Below are positions 9,694-22,100 of a stretch of 64,000 nucleotides of DNA, piece by piece. The position numbers and the translations under genes were made by a program. The stretch comes from Cheilinus undulatus (Eukaryota; Chordata; Actinopteri; Labriformes; Labridae). The DNA lies in contig NC_054867.1 of the NCBI RefSeq assembly GCF_018320785.1, positions 54,043,776 to 54,107,775 on the forward strand, given 5' to 3'. The notes beneath the pieces are model-generated. The model was not told where the DNA came from. It worked only from the letters and a program-made list of their open reading frames with translations, and did not search any database. How positions within the stretch are numbered: position 1 is the first letter of the stretch; every line of letters begins with the position of its first letter.

Positions 9694-12600
9694 ATGTCAT
9701 CACCGTGCCTCAGCAGCGTTCTGACCAGTGCCAACCTCGCCATGTACCAGACGGGCGACGTCCTGCTGCAACAGACTGCCGTGCTGCCCAGTATAAACAC
9801 TCTGCAGACCAGTAGCATCCTGCAGACCAGTAACGGCATCCTGCAGACCAGTAACGGCGCCCTGCAGACCAGTAGCGGCGCCCTGCAGAACAATAACTCA
9901 GCGTACAGCTCCAGCCTGAGAGGTAAGACAAACCCACAGTGATGGATCGCAGCTGTCTTTATGGTCTTTACTGTAGGATGGTCCCAGTAGGATGGTCCCA
10001 GTAGGACAGGGATGTCAAACTCAATCCCAGAAGGGACTGGAATCTGAATTAAGGTCTGACTTTGGGGCCTTTGGGGTCAACCTCATTTTTTGCCAGTAAT
10101 AAATTATGGGGAAAAAAGTTAGCAATGATGATAAATGATTTTGAGATTTAAAAAGCCAAAATGTTAAGTTAAAAAACTCAAAATCTGAGATAAAGTCAAA
10201 ACATATTTGTTCAAAAAGTCAAAACACGAAATTAGATGTTAAAATAATGCTTTGAAAAGACAAATACATAAAAAAAGGCACAATCATGTTTTTAAGCCAA
10301 AAATATGGTTTAAATTGTAAAATGGAGCACCTAAAACGTCAAAATATGATATCAAGGCTGAAATAATAAATTAAAAAGGTCAAAATACTAGATAAACACG
10401 AAGATAACAAATGTAAAGTTTAAAATATGGGATAAAAAGTCAAAATCATAAATTGAAAAAGGTCAAAATATTTTTAAAAAGTCAAAATTATAAGTTGAAA
10501 AGATCGAAATATGAGACAAAAGTCAAAATAATAAATGGAAAATGATGAAAATATGAACTTAAAGTCCAAATATTAGACTGAAGTCATAACTGTAAAAGGC
10601 AAAATTGAAAATATGAAATGAAAACTCAAATGAACTTGTTTTCCCACATTTCTTTTGAGCTAGTTATTTTTACTCTTTTTTTATTTTATTTTTATTTTCA
10701 TGACTTAAGGATATTTTAAATCATCAAGTTTAAGTGTACATTTTTATACTAAAAAAATCTGCAGACCTCATATTTTAACGCCCGTTATAATACGAATATG
10801 ATGTGACCTTGTGGGCCGAGTGAAACTGTACCACGGGCTGGATTTGGACCCCGGGCCTTGAGTTTGCCACCCCTGTAGGATCGTCCTTGTAGGCTGTGGA
10901 ACCATTCTATTCCGTTTGAGGTCCAGTCCTTTATTAGACCTGGACTACCCTGGACATGAGGAACTCTTTGGCGTGGTCCATGTTTATTATTTGACAGTCT
11001 TCCATGTAACATAAATCTCTTCCCTCCATCTCTGTGATCCTAACTGACTCAGTGTTTGATTGGAATGTTTTTGATGCGTGCTGAGTTTCGTGTTGAGTTT
11101 CAGCTGAAGTCTAATCCCTCAGTAAACACGAGTCATTGTTTCTAACGTCAGCGGCACCATCAGCTTTGACCTCATTCAGTCTCCGCGGGTTGAATCATTG
11201 ACAAGGTGGTTAAACGTTAACTCGATTTAACGGTCAGACAGAAGAATGCAGCCACCTCGGAGACCAGGAACCTCAGAGACCAGACCAGATCTAGTTGAAC
11301 TCTTAATGTAGTAGAAATATTGCCTGTTTTAACTCTTTGTTTCGTACAGTTTCATATAAATTCCAGCTGTTCTCTCCCTGATGGTCTAAAATCCCTCCCT
11401 CTGTTGTCTGTGTGCAGGTCAGTGGTACGGACATGTCAGTCCTCACTGCTGGTCCACAGAGAACGTTCTGGAGTGGATCAGCGATCACGTGGAGTCTTCC
11501 AAGTTTGACGCCAGGACGCTGAGTCTAGCCTGCTGCACCATGGACGGTCCCACCCTCTGCCAGATGAGTCGGGACCAGATGATATCTGACTTTGGACCAC
11601 AGCTTGGACAACAGCTGCACCAGAGTCTGCAGGAACACAAGACCAAATATGGTATATGCCCAAATATGGTTTCTGTAAAGATTTTGATAGCCAGGTTAAG
11701 AATAAATGGGCAGAGCATCATCCAGACATTTCTATTATATTATTATTATTATTATTAAGTATCTTGCAAACATTTTAAACTAATTTCCGCTCCTTCTGCT
11801 CTCAGAGCTGCAGATGTTTTTGGGATCAGAACTGAACGAGACGTGTCAGCTGCTCGACCGCTTCCTGGACAACCTGGACAACTTCCCGTTGCTCAGCACC
11901 ATCAAAATCGGCCAAAGTAGGTTATCCACCAACTATCTTTACTCTACAGCACACATGACTTTGATTGGTTGAGACTAACTGATTATCTACCGACAGCAGC
12001 GGAAGGAGATGCTGGAAGGAGAGAGCCTGACTTTAAGGACGAGTACGATCTAAGCGGCCTGACTCTGGAGCCGATGACGCCGTGGGCGGACTCAGAATAT
12101 CAGTCTGACAGCGAGTTGAGCTCCTCGTCCAACAGTCAGTGTTTTTATCACTCACGTTTCTGATTTAAACCCCGCCTTCTGGTCATTACTCCTCCTTTAC
12201 TAACTCCTCTTTCTGTCCTGTTCAGGCTGCGTGTTTGGATTCTCCTCCCTCGGCTCCCCAGAGTCCGGCAGCGGTGAATCGGACCCCGAGTTCTCCCTCC
12301 CCAGTATTTCTAGTGAGTAAAGAAGATTAACTAGTTTGGAGCTTCTCTAGCTTTCTGCAGGATGGATATGTGACATATTTATCTGGTTTTGACAGAGGTT
12401 CACATCAAAACAGAGAAAGGAGAGTGTCGTCTGAAGCGACCCCGGGGCCGGCCTCCTAAAGCCAGCAGGGATCACAGCAGCAGCTTTTATGAGAATCCAA
12501 AGAAGAACAAACATGGTGAGGAGCTGTTTGGGTTCTGCATGGTTCTTTCTTTGAATCAGAGGTTGAAATGCCGACACTTTACTGAGCCGATTGTTTGTGT

Positions 12601-13848
12601 GCAGCTCCGCGCGGTATCCACCTTTGGGAGTTCATCAGAGACATCCTCATCCATCCCGACAGGAACCAGGGGCTCATGAAGTGGGAGGACCGCCGTGAAG
12701 GTGTCTTCAAGTTCATCAAGTCTGAGGCTGTGGCGCAGATGTGGGGCCAGAAGAAGAAGAACAGCAGCATGACTTATGAGAAGCTCAGCCGTGCCATGAG
12801 GTCAGTTTAACTCAGGGTCAGGGTTTGGGTTGGTCAGTCTACTCTTTAGCCAATAAAATTCTCCCAGTATTAACAAACAGAGAAAAACAGAGACTGCAAG
12901 AGTCAGAGGTCAAAGATCAAAACAGCTCCGAGATTAACAGACAACAGCTTTAAGCAAATGGGATCAGATTCTATTCAAGTTTATGTCAAAGTAAGCACCA
13001 GCAGGTTGGGGCTTCATATCTAACACCAAAACTAGTGAAGCCGCCACTCAGGTTAGGGTTAAGACTCCCCCATTAAGGATAGGGTTAAGTAGAAACTCAC
13101 CCATTAAGGTGAGGATTAGATAAGGACTCCCAAAGTCAGATAAGAATTTAGTATGGACCCCCAGTAAGGTTAGAGTTAAGTAAAGACTTCCCCAGTAATA
13201 TTAGGGTGAAGTTAAGGACTCCACAAGTAATGTTAGGGTCGAGAAAATACTCCCCCATTAAAGTTAAGGGTTAAGTAAAGACTCCCCCATTAAAGTTAAG
13301 GGTTTAGTAAAGCCTCCCCCATTAAAGTTAAGGGTTAAGTAAAGACTCCCCCATTAAAGTTAAGGGTTTAGTAAAGCCTCCCTCATTAAAGTTAAGGGTT
13401 AAGTAAAGACTCCCTCATTAAAGTTAAGGGTTAAGTAAAGACTCCCTCATTAAAGTTAAGGGTTAAGTAAAGACTCCCCCATTAAAGTTAAGGGTTAAGT
13501 AAAGACTCCCCTCCGTTAAAGTTAAGGATCAAGTAAAGACTTACCAAGTAGGGTTAGGTTTAGTTTAATATTCCTACATTAAGTTAAGGGTTAAGTAAAT
13601 GGTTGGAGTAAATTCACGGACTAGATTATAATGTTTTAGATTAAATGAGATTAGATCAGGGTGACTATGTATTACATTAATGTCTGATCAGATTAAGTGT
13701 TTGTCTGTTAAATGTAACTTGATTTATGCCCCTCCCCCCCAGGTATTACTATAAAAGGGACATCCTGGAGCGCGTTGACGGCAGGAGACTCGTCTATAAA
13801 TTCGGAAAGAACTCCAGCGGCTGGAAGATGGAGGAGGTCGGCATGTGA
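9694..13848 (+). CDS. elf3: ETS transcription factor Elf3 (ESE-1), 8 coding exons
   Basis: This is an epithelium-associated ETS-family nuclear transcription factor. Coding exons: 9694-9922, 11418-11651, 11806-11916, 11997-12134, 12226-12312, 12396-12515, 12605-12800 and 13743-13848. All have GT-AG borders and phases that join to 1221 bp, or 406 aa. A 5' UTR exon ends at 9392. In order the protein shows: a Q/S/N-rich N-terminus with LQTSNG-type repeats (about residues 36-66); a Pointed/SAM domain (about 78-160; [21 protein letters not shown]); an acidic Ser-rich activation region (about 195-275); an AT-hook (KRPRGRPPK, about 280-290); and a C-terminal ETS domain from [11 protein letters not shown] through [12 protein letters not shown] to the end. 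The order Pointed, acidic region, AT-hook, ETS is diagnostic of ELF3 and excludes EHF and ELF5, which lack the AT-hook. It is slightly longer than the mammalian protein (about 371 aa). The start is the first ATG of exon 2, 7 nt after the acceptor. Exon 5 has a CAGCAG tandem acceptor. Confidence 0.93.
10007..10875. mobile_element. hAT-type MITE in elf3 intron 2
   Basis: Termini CAGGGATGTCAAACTC and GAGTTTGCCACCCCTG match the ends of the 5874-8262 element. The interior is dominated by recurring AAAGTCAAAATAT-type phrases. Flanking bases share TAGGA. The landing site is a short GTAGGATGGTCCCA tandem duplication, so the exact target duplication is ambiguous. Confidence 0.8.
13057..13605. repeat. 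32-bp minisatellite in the last elf3 intron
   Basis: The unit runs ATTAAAGTTAAGGGTTAAGT then AAAGACTCCCCC. Spacing between successive ATTAAAG starts is 32 bp (for example 13257 and 13289). The edges are degenerate; the best-preserved copies lie at 13257-13520. Confidence 0.9.
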
Positions 13849-14455
13849 AAGAAGAACGTTTGTGATTGGTCAGAAACAGAACTCTTTAAGACACAAACTT
13901 CCTGTCAGAGGGAAGGTGTTGCAGAAACTGTAAGCCAGTGTTTTTGGCTCTAGTAGGTTTTATGAACCATTATTAATGTTGAAATGTTCAGCTCTGTTTT
14001 TTATAACTACAGAAAAGAAAACGTATATATTTAAGAAGTTTGAATCACGATTAAACAGAATTTAACTTGTTAATTCTGGAGCTTTAAATTAGGATCCAAC
14101 AGAAATGAAACTGTTTTTTCAAGTTTTTAAATCAGGAGTAGTGGACAGTTTATAATGTCATGTGACATTAATTTAATCTTTTTTTTAATTTTTTGTGTCA
14201 GTTGTGTAAAAATATCAAATCCAGCTTGATGTGAATGATGGACAAAGTGTTGGTGTTTAAGTGAAGGACAAAGAGAATGATGTCACTGATTCTTTATCAC
14301 CTATAATCAATAACGATGGTCCCTCCATGTCTACAAGTATCACTTATTTTAAAGTGTTTATCACATTTTACATATCATCACTGTTTGTATGAATCAACAA
14401 TCTGTAGCACGTTTGTTTGTGCCAATTTTTTGTGATTTGCTGACTTTGTTGGTGA

Positions 14456-14461
14456 AATAAA
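14456..14461 (+). promoter_or_regulatory. elf3: polyadenylation signal of elf3
   Basis: AATAAA lies 608 bp after the elf3 stop, at the end of an AT-rich 3' UTR, followed by a T-run. Confidence 0.6.
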
Positions 14462-14589
14462 TATTTTTTTTATGAAATTTACTGCTTTCTTTATTAATAG
14501 TTGATCAATAAATTAATCAATAACAGAAGTTTGTGACTTAATAATAATAACAAAAATAATAATGATAATATTTTATTATTATTATTATT

Positions 14590-16540
14590 ATTGATATTAC
14601 TCTGGTTTCATTAGTAGACGGCTTCGTGCAGATAAAGACATAATGAGGAAGGTTTCTGACAGACAAATTCATCAGATTAAGAGAGCAGATGCTAAAATGT
14701 CATTACAAAGCAGCAAACAGGTATTTGAAGCTGCTGGTGCCTCTGGAGTCCCATCAACCTCAAGGTGTAGGATCCTCCAGAGGCTTGCAGTCGTGTATAA
14801 ACCTACTGTTCAGCCCCCCCTAACCAATGCTCTCAGGCAGAAACAGTTGCAGAGGGCCCAGAAATACATGAAGACTCGTTTTCAAAGTCTTGTTGACTGA
14901 TGAGTGCCGTGCAACCCTGGATGGTCCAGATGGAGGAGTAGTGGACGGTTGGTGGGTGGCCACCATGTCCCAACAAAGCTGTGACGTCAGCAAGGAGGGG
15001 GCGGAGTCATGTTTTGGGCTGGAATGATGGGGAGAGAGCTTGTAGGCCCCTTAAGTTGTGTTTCCATCAGGGGGGTCTACATTTAACTACATTTTAATGA
15101 TGTTAACCGCTGTCAGTACAGATCCTCAGCTGATGGAATACGTGTACAGAGACGGTTTGAGTCGTAACACTACTTTTATATGTGAATATATCTAGTCTAG
15201 AACAGTTTATACGACAAAATATGAAAGTTTAGAGCTGTACTGTGAGAATTCACCGCATTAAACATAAAGTAAAAGTTCAGCTGGTGTTAAAATCAAACTA
15301 GATTAAGTCAGAAATCCAGGGTGTGCTGATCTGGTTTTAAAATAGTCTGCAGCCTGAAGTTTTACAAACACATTCAACAACCACAGAGCGATGTTTTCAC
15401 AGGTTACCTGACATAAGAAGTAGGTTAATAATTAGTTACAGTACAGAAAGGCTTCGTACTCACAAACTTCAGCATTAATTTAGTTTCTCATCCATCACTG
15501 ATGGATCAGGCTGATGTGAGCCTTTGGGCTCTGCTTTGTGTTCTTAAAATCAGGTCCAGCTAAACGTCAGGAAACTTGATTTGTGGCCAGATATCAGTAT
15601 TCATAGACTAGGAAACAGTTTGGATCTCCATCGAGTCCAAATATTTCCCATTTAGGCAGATAATAGTCCGCTTGACTCCCATTTTTGCCCGCTTCTCACA
15701 GTGCAGACTTGAAGCCCAGAGGTGAGCAGCTGAGTCGCGTGCTGACATGATGTCAGTGCAGCCCCTATTGTTGTGTGTAGCTCCACCTTTTTGGTACGGG
15801 TAGGTAAGATTGGTACCCCTACGCAAGGGTGCCGAAAAGTGGGACAGTAGGGGTCGTTTTTTGGGACCCTTTCCAACTTTTGCTCTATGGAAACCCAAAA
15901 AAATGTGTGCCATTCCGCACCGAACTGAGCCGGACCTTGGTGGAGACAACCTATTAGGGTCCCTGAAGGTGTGAAAATGACCTCGGCAAAGTATATAGAG
16001 TTTCTGACTGACCACTTTCTTCCATGGTACAAAAAGAAGAACAGCGCCTTCTGTAACAAAATGATCTTCATGCATGACAATGCTCCATCTCATGCTGCAA
16101 AGAATCTCTGTGTCTCTCACCTCTGTGTCATTGGCTGCTATGGGCATAAAAGGAGAGAAACTCATGGTGTGGCCCCCATCCTCCCCTGACCTTTAACCCT
16201 GCTGAGAACCTTTGGAGCATCCTCAAGCTAAAGATCTATGAGGGTGGGAGGCAGTTCACATCAAAACAGCAGCTCTGGGAGGATATTCTGACATCCTGCA
16301 AAGAAATTCAAGCAGAAACTCTCCAAAAACTCACAAGTTCAATGGATGAAGAATAGTGAAGGTGATATCAGAGAAGGGCTCCTATGTTAACATGGAACTT
16401 GGCCTGTTAAGATGTTTTTGATTGAAATAGCTTTGATTTCGGTAAATATGACCTCCTAATGCTGTAAATTCAATACATGACCATTGTCAGTTCTTTACAA
16501 CCTATAAAATCTTTAAAACTCTGTTGTGTTCAGAGATGTT
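14590..16540 (+). pseudogene. Tc1/mariner element relic, split by a MITE
   Basis: Residues at 14643-14900 form the N-terminal paired-like DNA-binding half (VSDRQIHQIKRADAKMS, STSRCRILQRL). After a break, 15965-16330 resumes with the catalytic half: TSAKYIEFLTDHFLPWY, then MHDNAPSHAAKN around the second catalytic Asp. Stops and frameshifts occur at 14898 and after 16187. The 3' flank (TTGGCCTGTTAAGATG, ATGACCTCCTAATGCTG) is the non-coding end typical of this Tc1 lineage. The element is not functional. Confidence 0.85.
15052..15956. mobile_element. MITE inserted into the Tc1 relic
   Basis: The insert separates the two halves of the transposase. Its ends are imperfect inverted repeats: AAGTTGTGTTTCCATCAGGG on the left, and CCTTGGTGGAGACAACCTA on the right. 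GGCCCCT and GGTCCCT flank the junctions and may be a diverged target duplication. The right part (TATGGAAACCC, ATTCCGCACCGAACTGAGCC) is typical of a fish non-autonomous hAT family. ORFs at 15608-16165 (-) are incidental. Confidence 0.7.
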
Positions 16541-16544
16541 ATCC

Positions 16545-16975
16545 TGACATGAAACTGAGCTCGCTGCTGTGTTGCCAATGGAACCAGTAGAACTGGCCCA
16601 TTCCACTGGTTTCACTGCCAGCCTTACACAACATCACCTTCTACCTGGCACAATGGTAACTGCACACCTGAGTGAAAAATTATGCAATGCTACACCTGCA
16701 TGCACACTTCTAAATGAACCGCGTAACATCACGCAGCGTGTAAAATTCAACACGCATGAAGGGGAGAGGACAATCAGACGAACCTGAGTTAGTGCATGCA
16801 GAGGTGCCGGTTCATGATTACGCTGCTGGAAACCCAGGAAACAAATAGACTTGTTTTAAACGCAGGCATGAACACAGGAAGTAATAACAATGGATCAGAA
16901 TCAATAATAAAAAAAAAAAAACAAACAAAAAAAAAAACAAGGCTATAACATCACTGATAATGTAGAAAACTATTT
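16545..16975. other. unassigned spacer with A-rich tract
   Basis: No gene recognised. An A-rich run at about 16908-16945, interrupted by C's, could be a retroposon tail. The 72-codon plus ORF at 16569-16787 has no motif support. Confidence 0.35.
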
Positions 16976-16977
16976 CT

Positions 16978-17950
16978 GTCAGGTCTGAGCCAGTCCTGAC
17001 TATAACCTTTATCAGAGAGGAACGTTTTAAGACTCTAGCAGACTATCTAAGATCTGGTCCAGGTCTGATCCAGTCCTGACTATAAGCTTTATCAGAGAGG
17101 AACGTTTTAAGACTCTAGCAGACTATCTAAGATCTGGTCCAGGTCTGATCCAGTCCTGACTATAAGCTTCATCAAAGAGGAACATTTTAAGACTCTAGCA
17201 GACTAACTAAGACCTGGTCCAGGTCTGAGTCAGTCTTAACTATATGCATTATCAGAGGGAAGTTTGAAGACTAGCAGACTATCTAAGACCTGGTCCAGGT
17301 CTGAGCAAGACCTATCTACAAGCTTGATCAAAGAGGAAATTTTTATGACTCTAGCAGACTCACTAAGACCTGGTCCAGGTCTGATGCAGTCCCAACTATA
17401 CGCTTTATCAGAGGGAAGTTTGAAGACTCTAGCAGACTCACTAAGACCTGGTCCAGGTCTGATCCAGTCCCAACTATATGCTTTATGAAAGAGGAAAGTT
17501 TTAAGACTCTAGCAGACTAACTAAGACCTCATCCAGGTCTGATCCTGTCCTTTCTCTAAGCTTTATCAAAGAGGAAAGTTTGAAGACTCTAGCAGACTCA
17601 CTAAGACCTGGTCCAGGTCTGATGCAGTCCCAACTATAAGCTTTATCAGAGAGGAAAGTTTCAAGCCTATAGCAGACTAACTAATACCTGGTCCAGGTCT
17701 GACCCAGCCCTTACTTTAAGCTTTATCAAAGAGGAAAGTTTTAAGTCTATAGCAGACTCACTAAGACCTGGTCCAGGTCTGATCCAGTCCCAACTATATG
17801 CTCTATGAAAGAGGAAAGTTTTAAGTCTATAGCAGACTCACTAAGACCTGGTCCAGGTCTGATCCAGTCCCAACTATATGCTCTATGAAAGAGGAAAGTT
17901 TTAAGTCTATAGCAGACTAACTAAGACCTGGTCCAGGTCTGATCCAGTGC
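16978..17950. repeat. 80-bp minisatellite, about 12 copies
   Basis: The unit contains GACTCTAGCAGACTAACTAA, GACCTGGTCCAGGTCTGATC, CAGTCC.AACTATA.GCTTTAT and GAGAGGAA.GTTTTAA. The exact spacing of the first copies is 80 bp (17041 to 17121). GGTCCAGGTC within each unit is near-palindromic. Confidence 0.92.
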
Positions 17951-18099
17951 TAACTGGAGTCCATGAGGACAGCCCAGTGTGATCTAAACTGGGCTCTGGA
18001 GTCTCTGTGAAATCTCTCAGTAATCTGTGACTGCAGCTACGTGTAAAACCTGATCTGATAGTCACACATCGGTATGGTCAGACAAGCAGAGCACTCACA

Positions 18100-18172
18100 A
18101 AGCACACACACACCTACACACCCTCACACACACACCTACACACGCACACACATTCACACACACACACACATC
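18100..18172. repeat. (CA)n microsatellite
   Basis: CACACA runs interrupted by CCTA and ATT. Confidence 0.85.
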
Positions 18173-18494
18173 AGGTCAATCTACCTGTTGAGCAGGTAAG
18201 TTTGGCCTCAGGCCAGAGTTTGAAGCACGTAGTTTACTGGAAACGTCTCCATGTGTGCCAGAAATAATTCCATGGAGGGAGGAGCAGGTTTTTACTGTCA
18301 TTGTAGCCTCAGTTAATCATTAAACTGTCAGCTCACACTTTCGGTTTGTTCACCTCACAGGCATAAACACTGAGAACTGGTTCTTTTACTGTGGTCTCAA
18401 TTAGGATGTTTAGAACAATCAGCAACGTGACAAAGAGGTGACTGAGAAACAAATGAGTTACTCCCGGAGAGACGGTCTGAAAAATCTGAACTTT

Positions 18495-18660
18495 ATCTAG
18501 GTTAGCAGCATAAGAAGGAGCCTAAAATCCAGAAACTTTATCTTAGACTCTAGCTGCATAAGAAGGAGCCTGAAATCTAAGTTAGAAGCTTTATTCAAGA
18601 GTTTAGCAGCATAAAACAAAGCTGGTTCAGGCCTGGTCCAGCCAGACTATAGGCTTTATC
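18495..18660. repeat. short degenerate tandem repeat
   Basis: Two to three copies of GCAGCATAAGAAGGAGCCT-type sequence followed by an 'aaactttatc' or 'gctttattc' phrase. It resembles the 80-bp array upstream in wording (CAGGCCTGGTCCAG, GGCTTTATC). Confidence 0.5.
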
Positions 18661-19165
18661 TTGAAATGTTTTACAGCTGTATTAAACGGTAAAGAAGGTT
18701 TGTGGTTAAAAGGTCCAGTCCTCCTCTGATGGCGTGCTGTCAGAGTCACAGACAGATCCATAAATCTAGTAAAGTCATAAAGATAGAGCAGTAAAGAACT
18801 TCCCGTCAGGAGCTGAGATAAAAAAAAGATCAAGCAAGGAGTGTCACATCACCTGATTACATGACCTCCATATCAGCTGTTATCACTCTGCAGGGAAACA
18901 ACGAACGGTGGGGGGTGGGGGTGGGGGGGTCGGTGTTAAGGTTGGTCATGTTTTATGGTTGGGTTATTTTATTCATGCAGAAGGAAAACAAAGAAAGGAT
19001 GACTTTATGTTACCAAAGTTCAGAATTTAACACAACAAGGACCAGGCCGATACCAGGCCCTGAAATGTGAAAAATATCATACTCTTCCTGAAGTGGTCTG
19101 CAGTGATGTTCAGGCCTGGCAAACTGAGATACACGACAGAAGACAAAACTAGGTTGTTGTGTCAG
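18661..19165. other. unassigned spacer with a G-rich tract
   Basis: No gene recognised. A tract of G-runs at 18909-18931 is the only striking feature. Confidence 0.4.
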
Positions 19166-19174
19166 TATCCTCCC

Positions 19175-22100
19175 GGTCAATAAATAACAGCACCATTACA
19201 TCTGAACCCTCACCCATGAATAACAGTACTGTCACACCTGAACCCTAACCCATGAATAACAGTACTGTTACACCTGAACACTCACCCATTAATAACAGTA
19301 CTGTCACACCTGAACACTCACCCATGAAGAACAGTGCTGTTACACCTGAACCCTCACCCATGAATAACAGTACTGTCACACCTGAACACTCACCCATGAA
19401 GAACAGTGCTGTTACACCTGAACCCTCACCCATGAATAACAGTACTGTTACACCTGAACCCTCACCCACTAATAACAGTGCTGTTACACCTGAACCCTCA
19501 CCCACTAATAACAGTGCTGTTACACCTGAACACTCACCCATGAATAACAGTACTGTTACACCTGAACCCTCACCCATGAAGAACAGTGCTGTTACACCTG
19601 AACACTCACCCATGAATAACAGTACTGTTACACCTGAACCCTCACCCATGAAGAACAGTGCTGTTACACCTGAACCCTCACCCACTAATAACAGTACTGC
19701 TACACCTGAACCCTCACCCACTAATAACAGTACTGTTACACCTGAACCCTCACCCATGAAGAACAGTGCTGTTACACCTGAACCCTCACCCACTAATAAC
19801 AGTACTGTTACACCTGAACCCTCACCCATGAAGAACAGTGCTGTTACACCTGAACCCTCACCCACTAATAACAGTACTGTTACACCTGAACCCTCACCCA
19901 TGAATAACAGTGCTGTTACACCTGAACCCTCACCCATGAAGAACAGTACTGCTACACCTGAACCCTCACCCATGAATAACAGTGCTGTTACACCTGAACC
20001 CTCACCCATGAATAACAGTGCTGTTACACCTGAACCCTCACCCATGAATAACAGTGCTGTTACACCTGAACACTCACCCATGAATAACAGTGCTGTTACA
20101 CCTGAACCCTCACCCATGAATAACAGTACTGCTACACCTGAACCCTCACCCATGAATAACAGTGCTGTTACACCTGAACCCTCACCCATGAATAACAGTG
20201 CTGTTACACCTGAACCCTCACCCACTAATAACAGTAGTTACACCTGAACACTCACCCATGAATAACAGTGCTGTTACACCTGAACCCTCATCCACTAATA
20301 ACAGTAGTTACACCTGAACACTCACCCATGAATAACAGTACTGTTACACCTGAACCCTCACCCACTAATAACAGTAGTTACACCTGAACCCTCACCCACT
20401 AATAACAGTACTGTTACACCTGAACCCTCACCCACTAATAACAGTACTGTTACACCTGAACCCTCACCCATGAAGAACAGTGCTGTTACACCTGAACCCT
20501 CACCCATGAATAACAGTACTGCTACACCTGAACCCTCACCCACTAATAACAGTACTGTTACACCTGAACCCTCACCCATGAAGAACAGTGCTGTTACACC
20601 TGAACCCTCACCCACTAATAACAGTACTGTTACACCCTCACCCTCACCCATGAAGAACAGTGCTGTTACACCTGAACCCTCACCCATGAATAACAGTGCT
20701 GTTACACCTGAACCCTCACCCATGAAGAACAGTACTGCTACACCTGAACCCTCACCCATGAAGAACAGTGCTGTTACACCTGAACACTCACCCATGAATA
20801 ACAGTGCTGTTACACCTGAACCCTCACCCATGAAGAACAGTGCTGTTACACCTGAACCCTCACTCATGAATAACAGTGCTGTTACACCTGAACCCTCACC
20901 CATGAAGAACAGTGCTGTTACACCTGAACCCTCACCCATGAAGAACAGTGCTGTTACACCTGAACCCTCACCCATGAAGAACAGTGCTGTTACACCTGAA
21001 CCCTCACCCATGAATAACAGTACTGTTACACCTGAACCCTCACCCATGAAGAACAGTGCTGTTACACCTGAACCCTCACCCATGAATAACAGTGCTGTTA
21101 CACCTGAACCCTCACCCATGAAGAACAGTACTGCTACACCTGAACCCTCACCCATGAATAACAGTGCTGTTACACCTGAACCCTCACCCATGAATAACAG
21201 TGCTGTTACACCTGAACCCTCACCCATGAATAACAGTGCTGTTACACCTGAACACTCACCCATGAATAACAGTGCTGTTACACCTGAACCCTCACCCATG
21301 AATAACAGTACTGCTACACCTGAACCCTCACCCATGAATAACAGTGCTGTTACACCTGAACCCTCACCCATGAATAACAGTGCTGTTACACCCTCACCCT
21401 CACCCACTAATAACAGTAGTTACACCTGAACACTCACCCATGAATAACAGTGCTGTTACACCTGAACCCTCACCCACTAATAACAGTAGTTACACCTGAA
21501 CACTCACCCATGAATAACAGTACTGTTACACCTGAACCCTCACCCACTAATAACAGTAGTTACACCTGAACACTCACCCATGAATAACAGTGCTGTTACA
21601 CCTGAACCCTCACCCATGAAGAACAGTACTGCTACACCCTCACCCTCACCCATGAATAACAGTGCTGTTACACCTGAACCCTCACCCATGAATAACAGTG
21701 CTGTTACACCTGAACCCTCACCCATGAATAACAGTGCTGTTACACCTGAACCCTCACCCACTAATAACAGTAGTTACACCTGAACACTCACCCATGAATA
21801 ACAGTACTGTTACACCTGAACCCTCACCCATGAATAACAGTGCTGTTACACCTGAACCCTCACCCACTAATAACAGTAGTTACACCTGAACACTCACCCA
21901 TGAATAACAGTGCTGTTACACCTGAACCCTCATCCACTAATAACAGTAGTTACACCTGAACACTCACCCATGAATAACAGTACTGTTACACCTGAACCCT
22001 CACCCACTAATAACAGTAGTTACACCTGAACCCTCACCCACTAATAACAGTACTGTTACACCTGAACCCTCACCCACTAATAACAGTACTGTTACACCTG

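Noticed and set aside
9546-9937. Minus ORFs opposite elf3 exon 2 ([12 protein letters not shown]-type repeats)
   Set aside because: Antisense shadows of the coding minisatellite in exon 2.
15608-16165. 185-codon minus ORF
   Set aside because: Antisense to a MITE and the Tc1 catalytic half; no independent motif.
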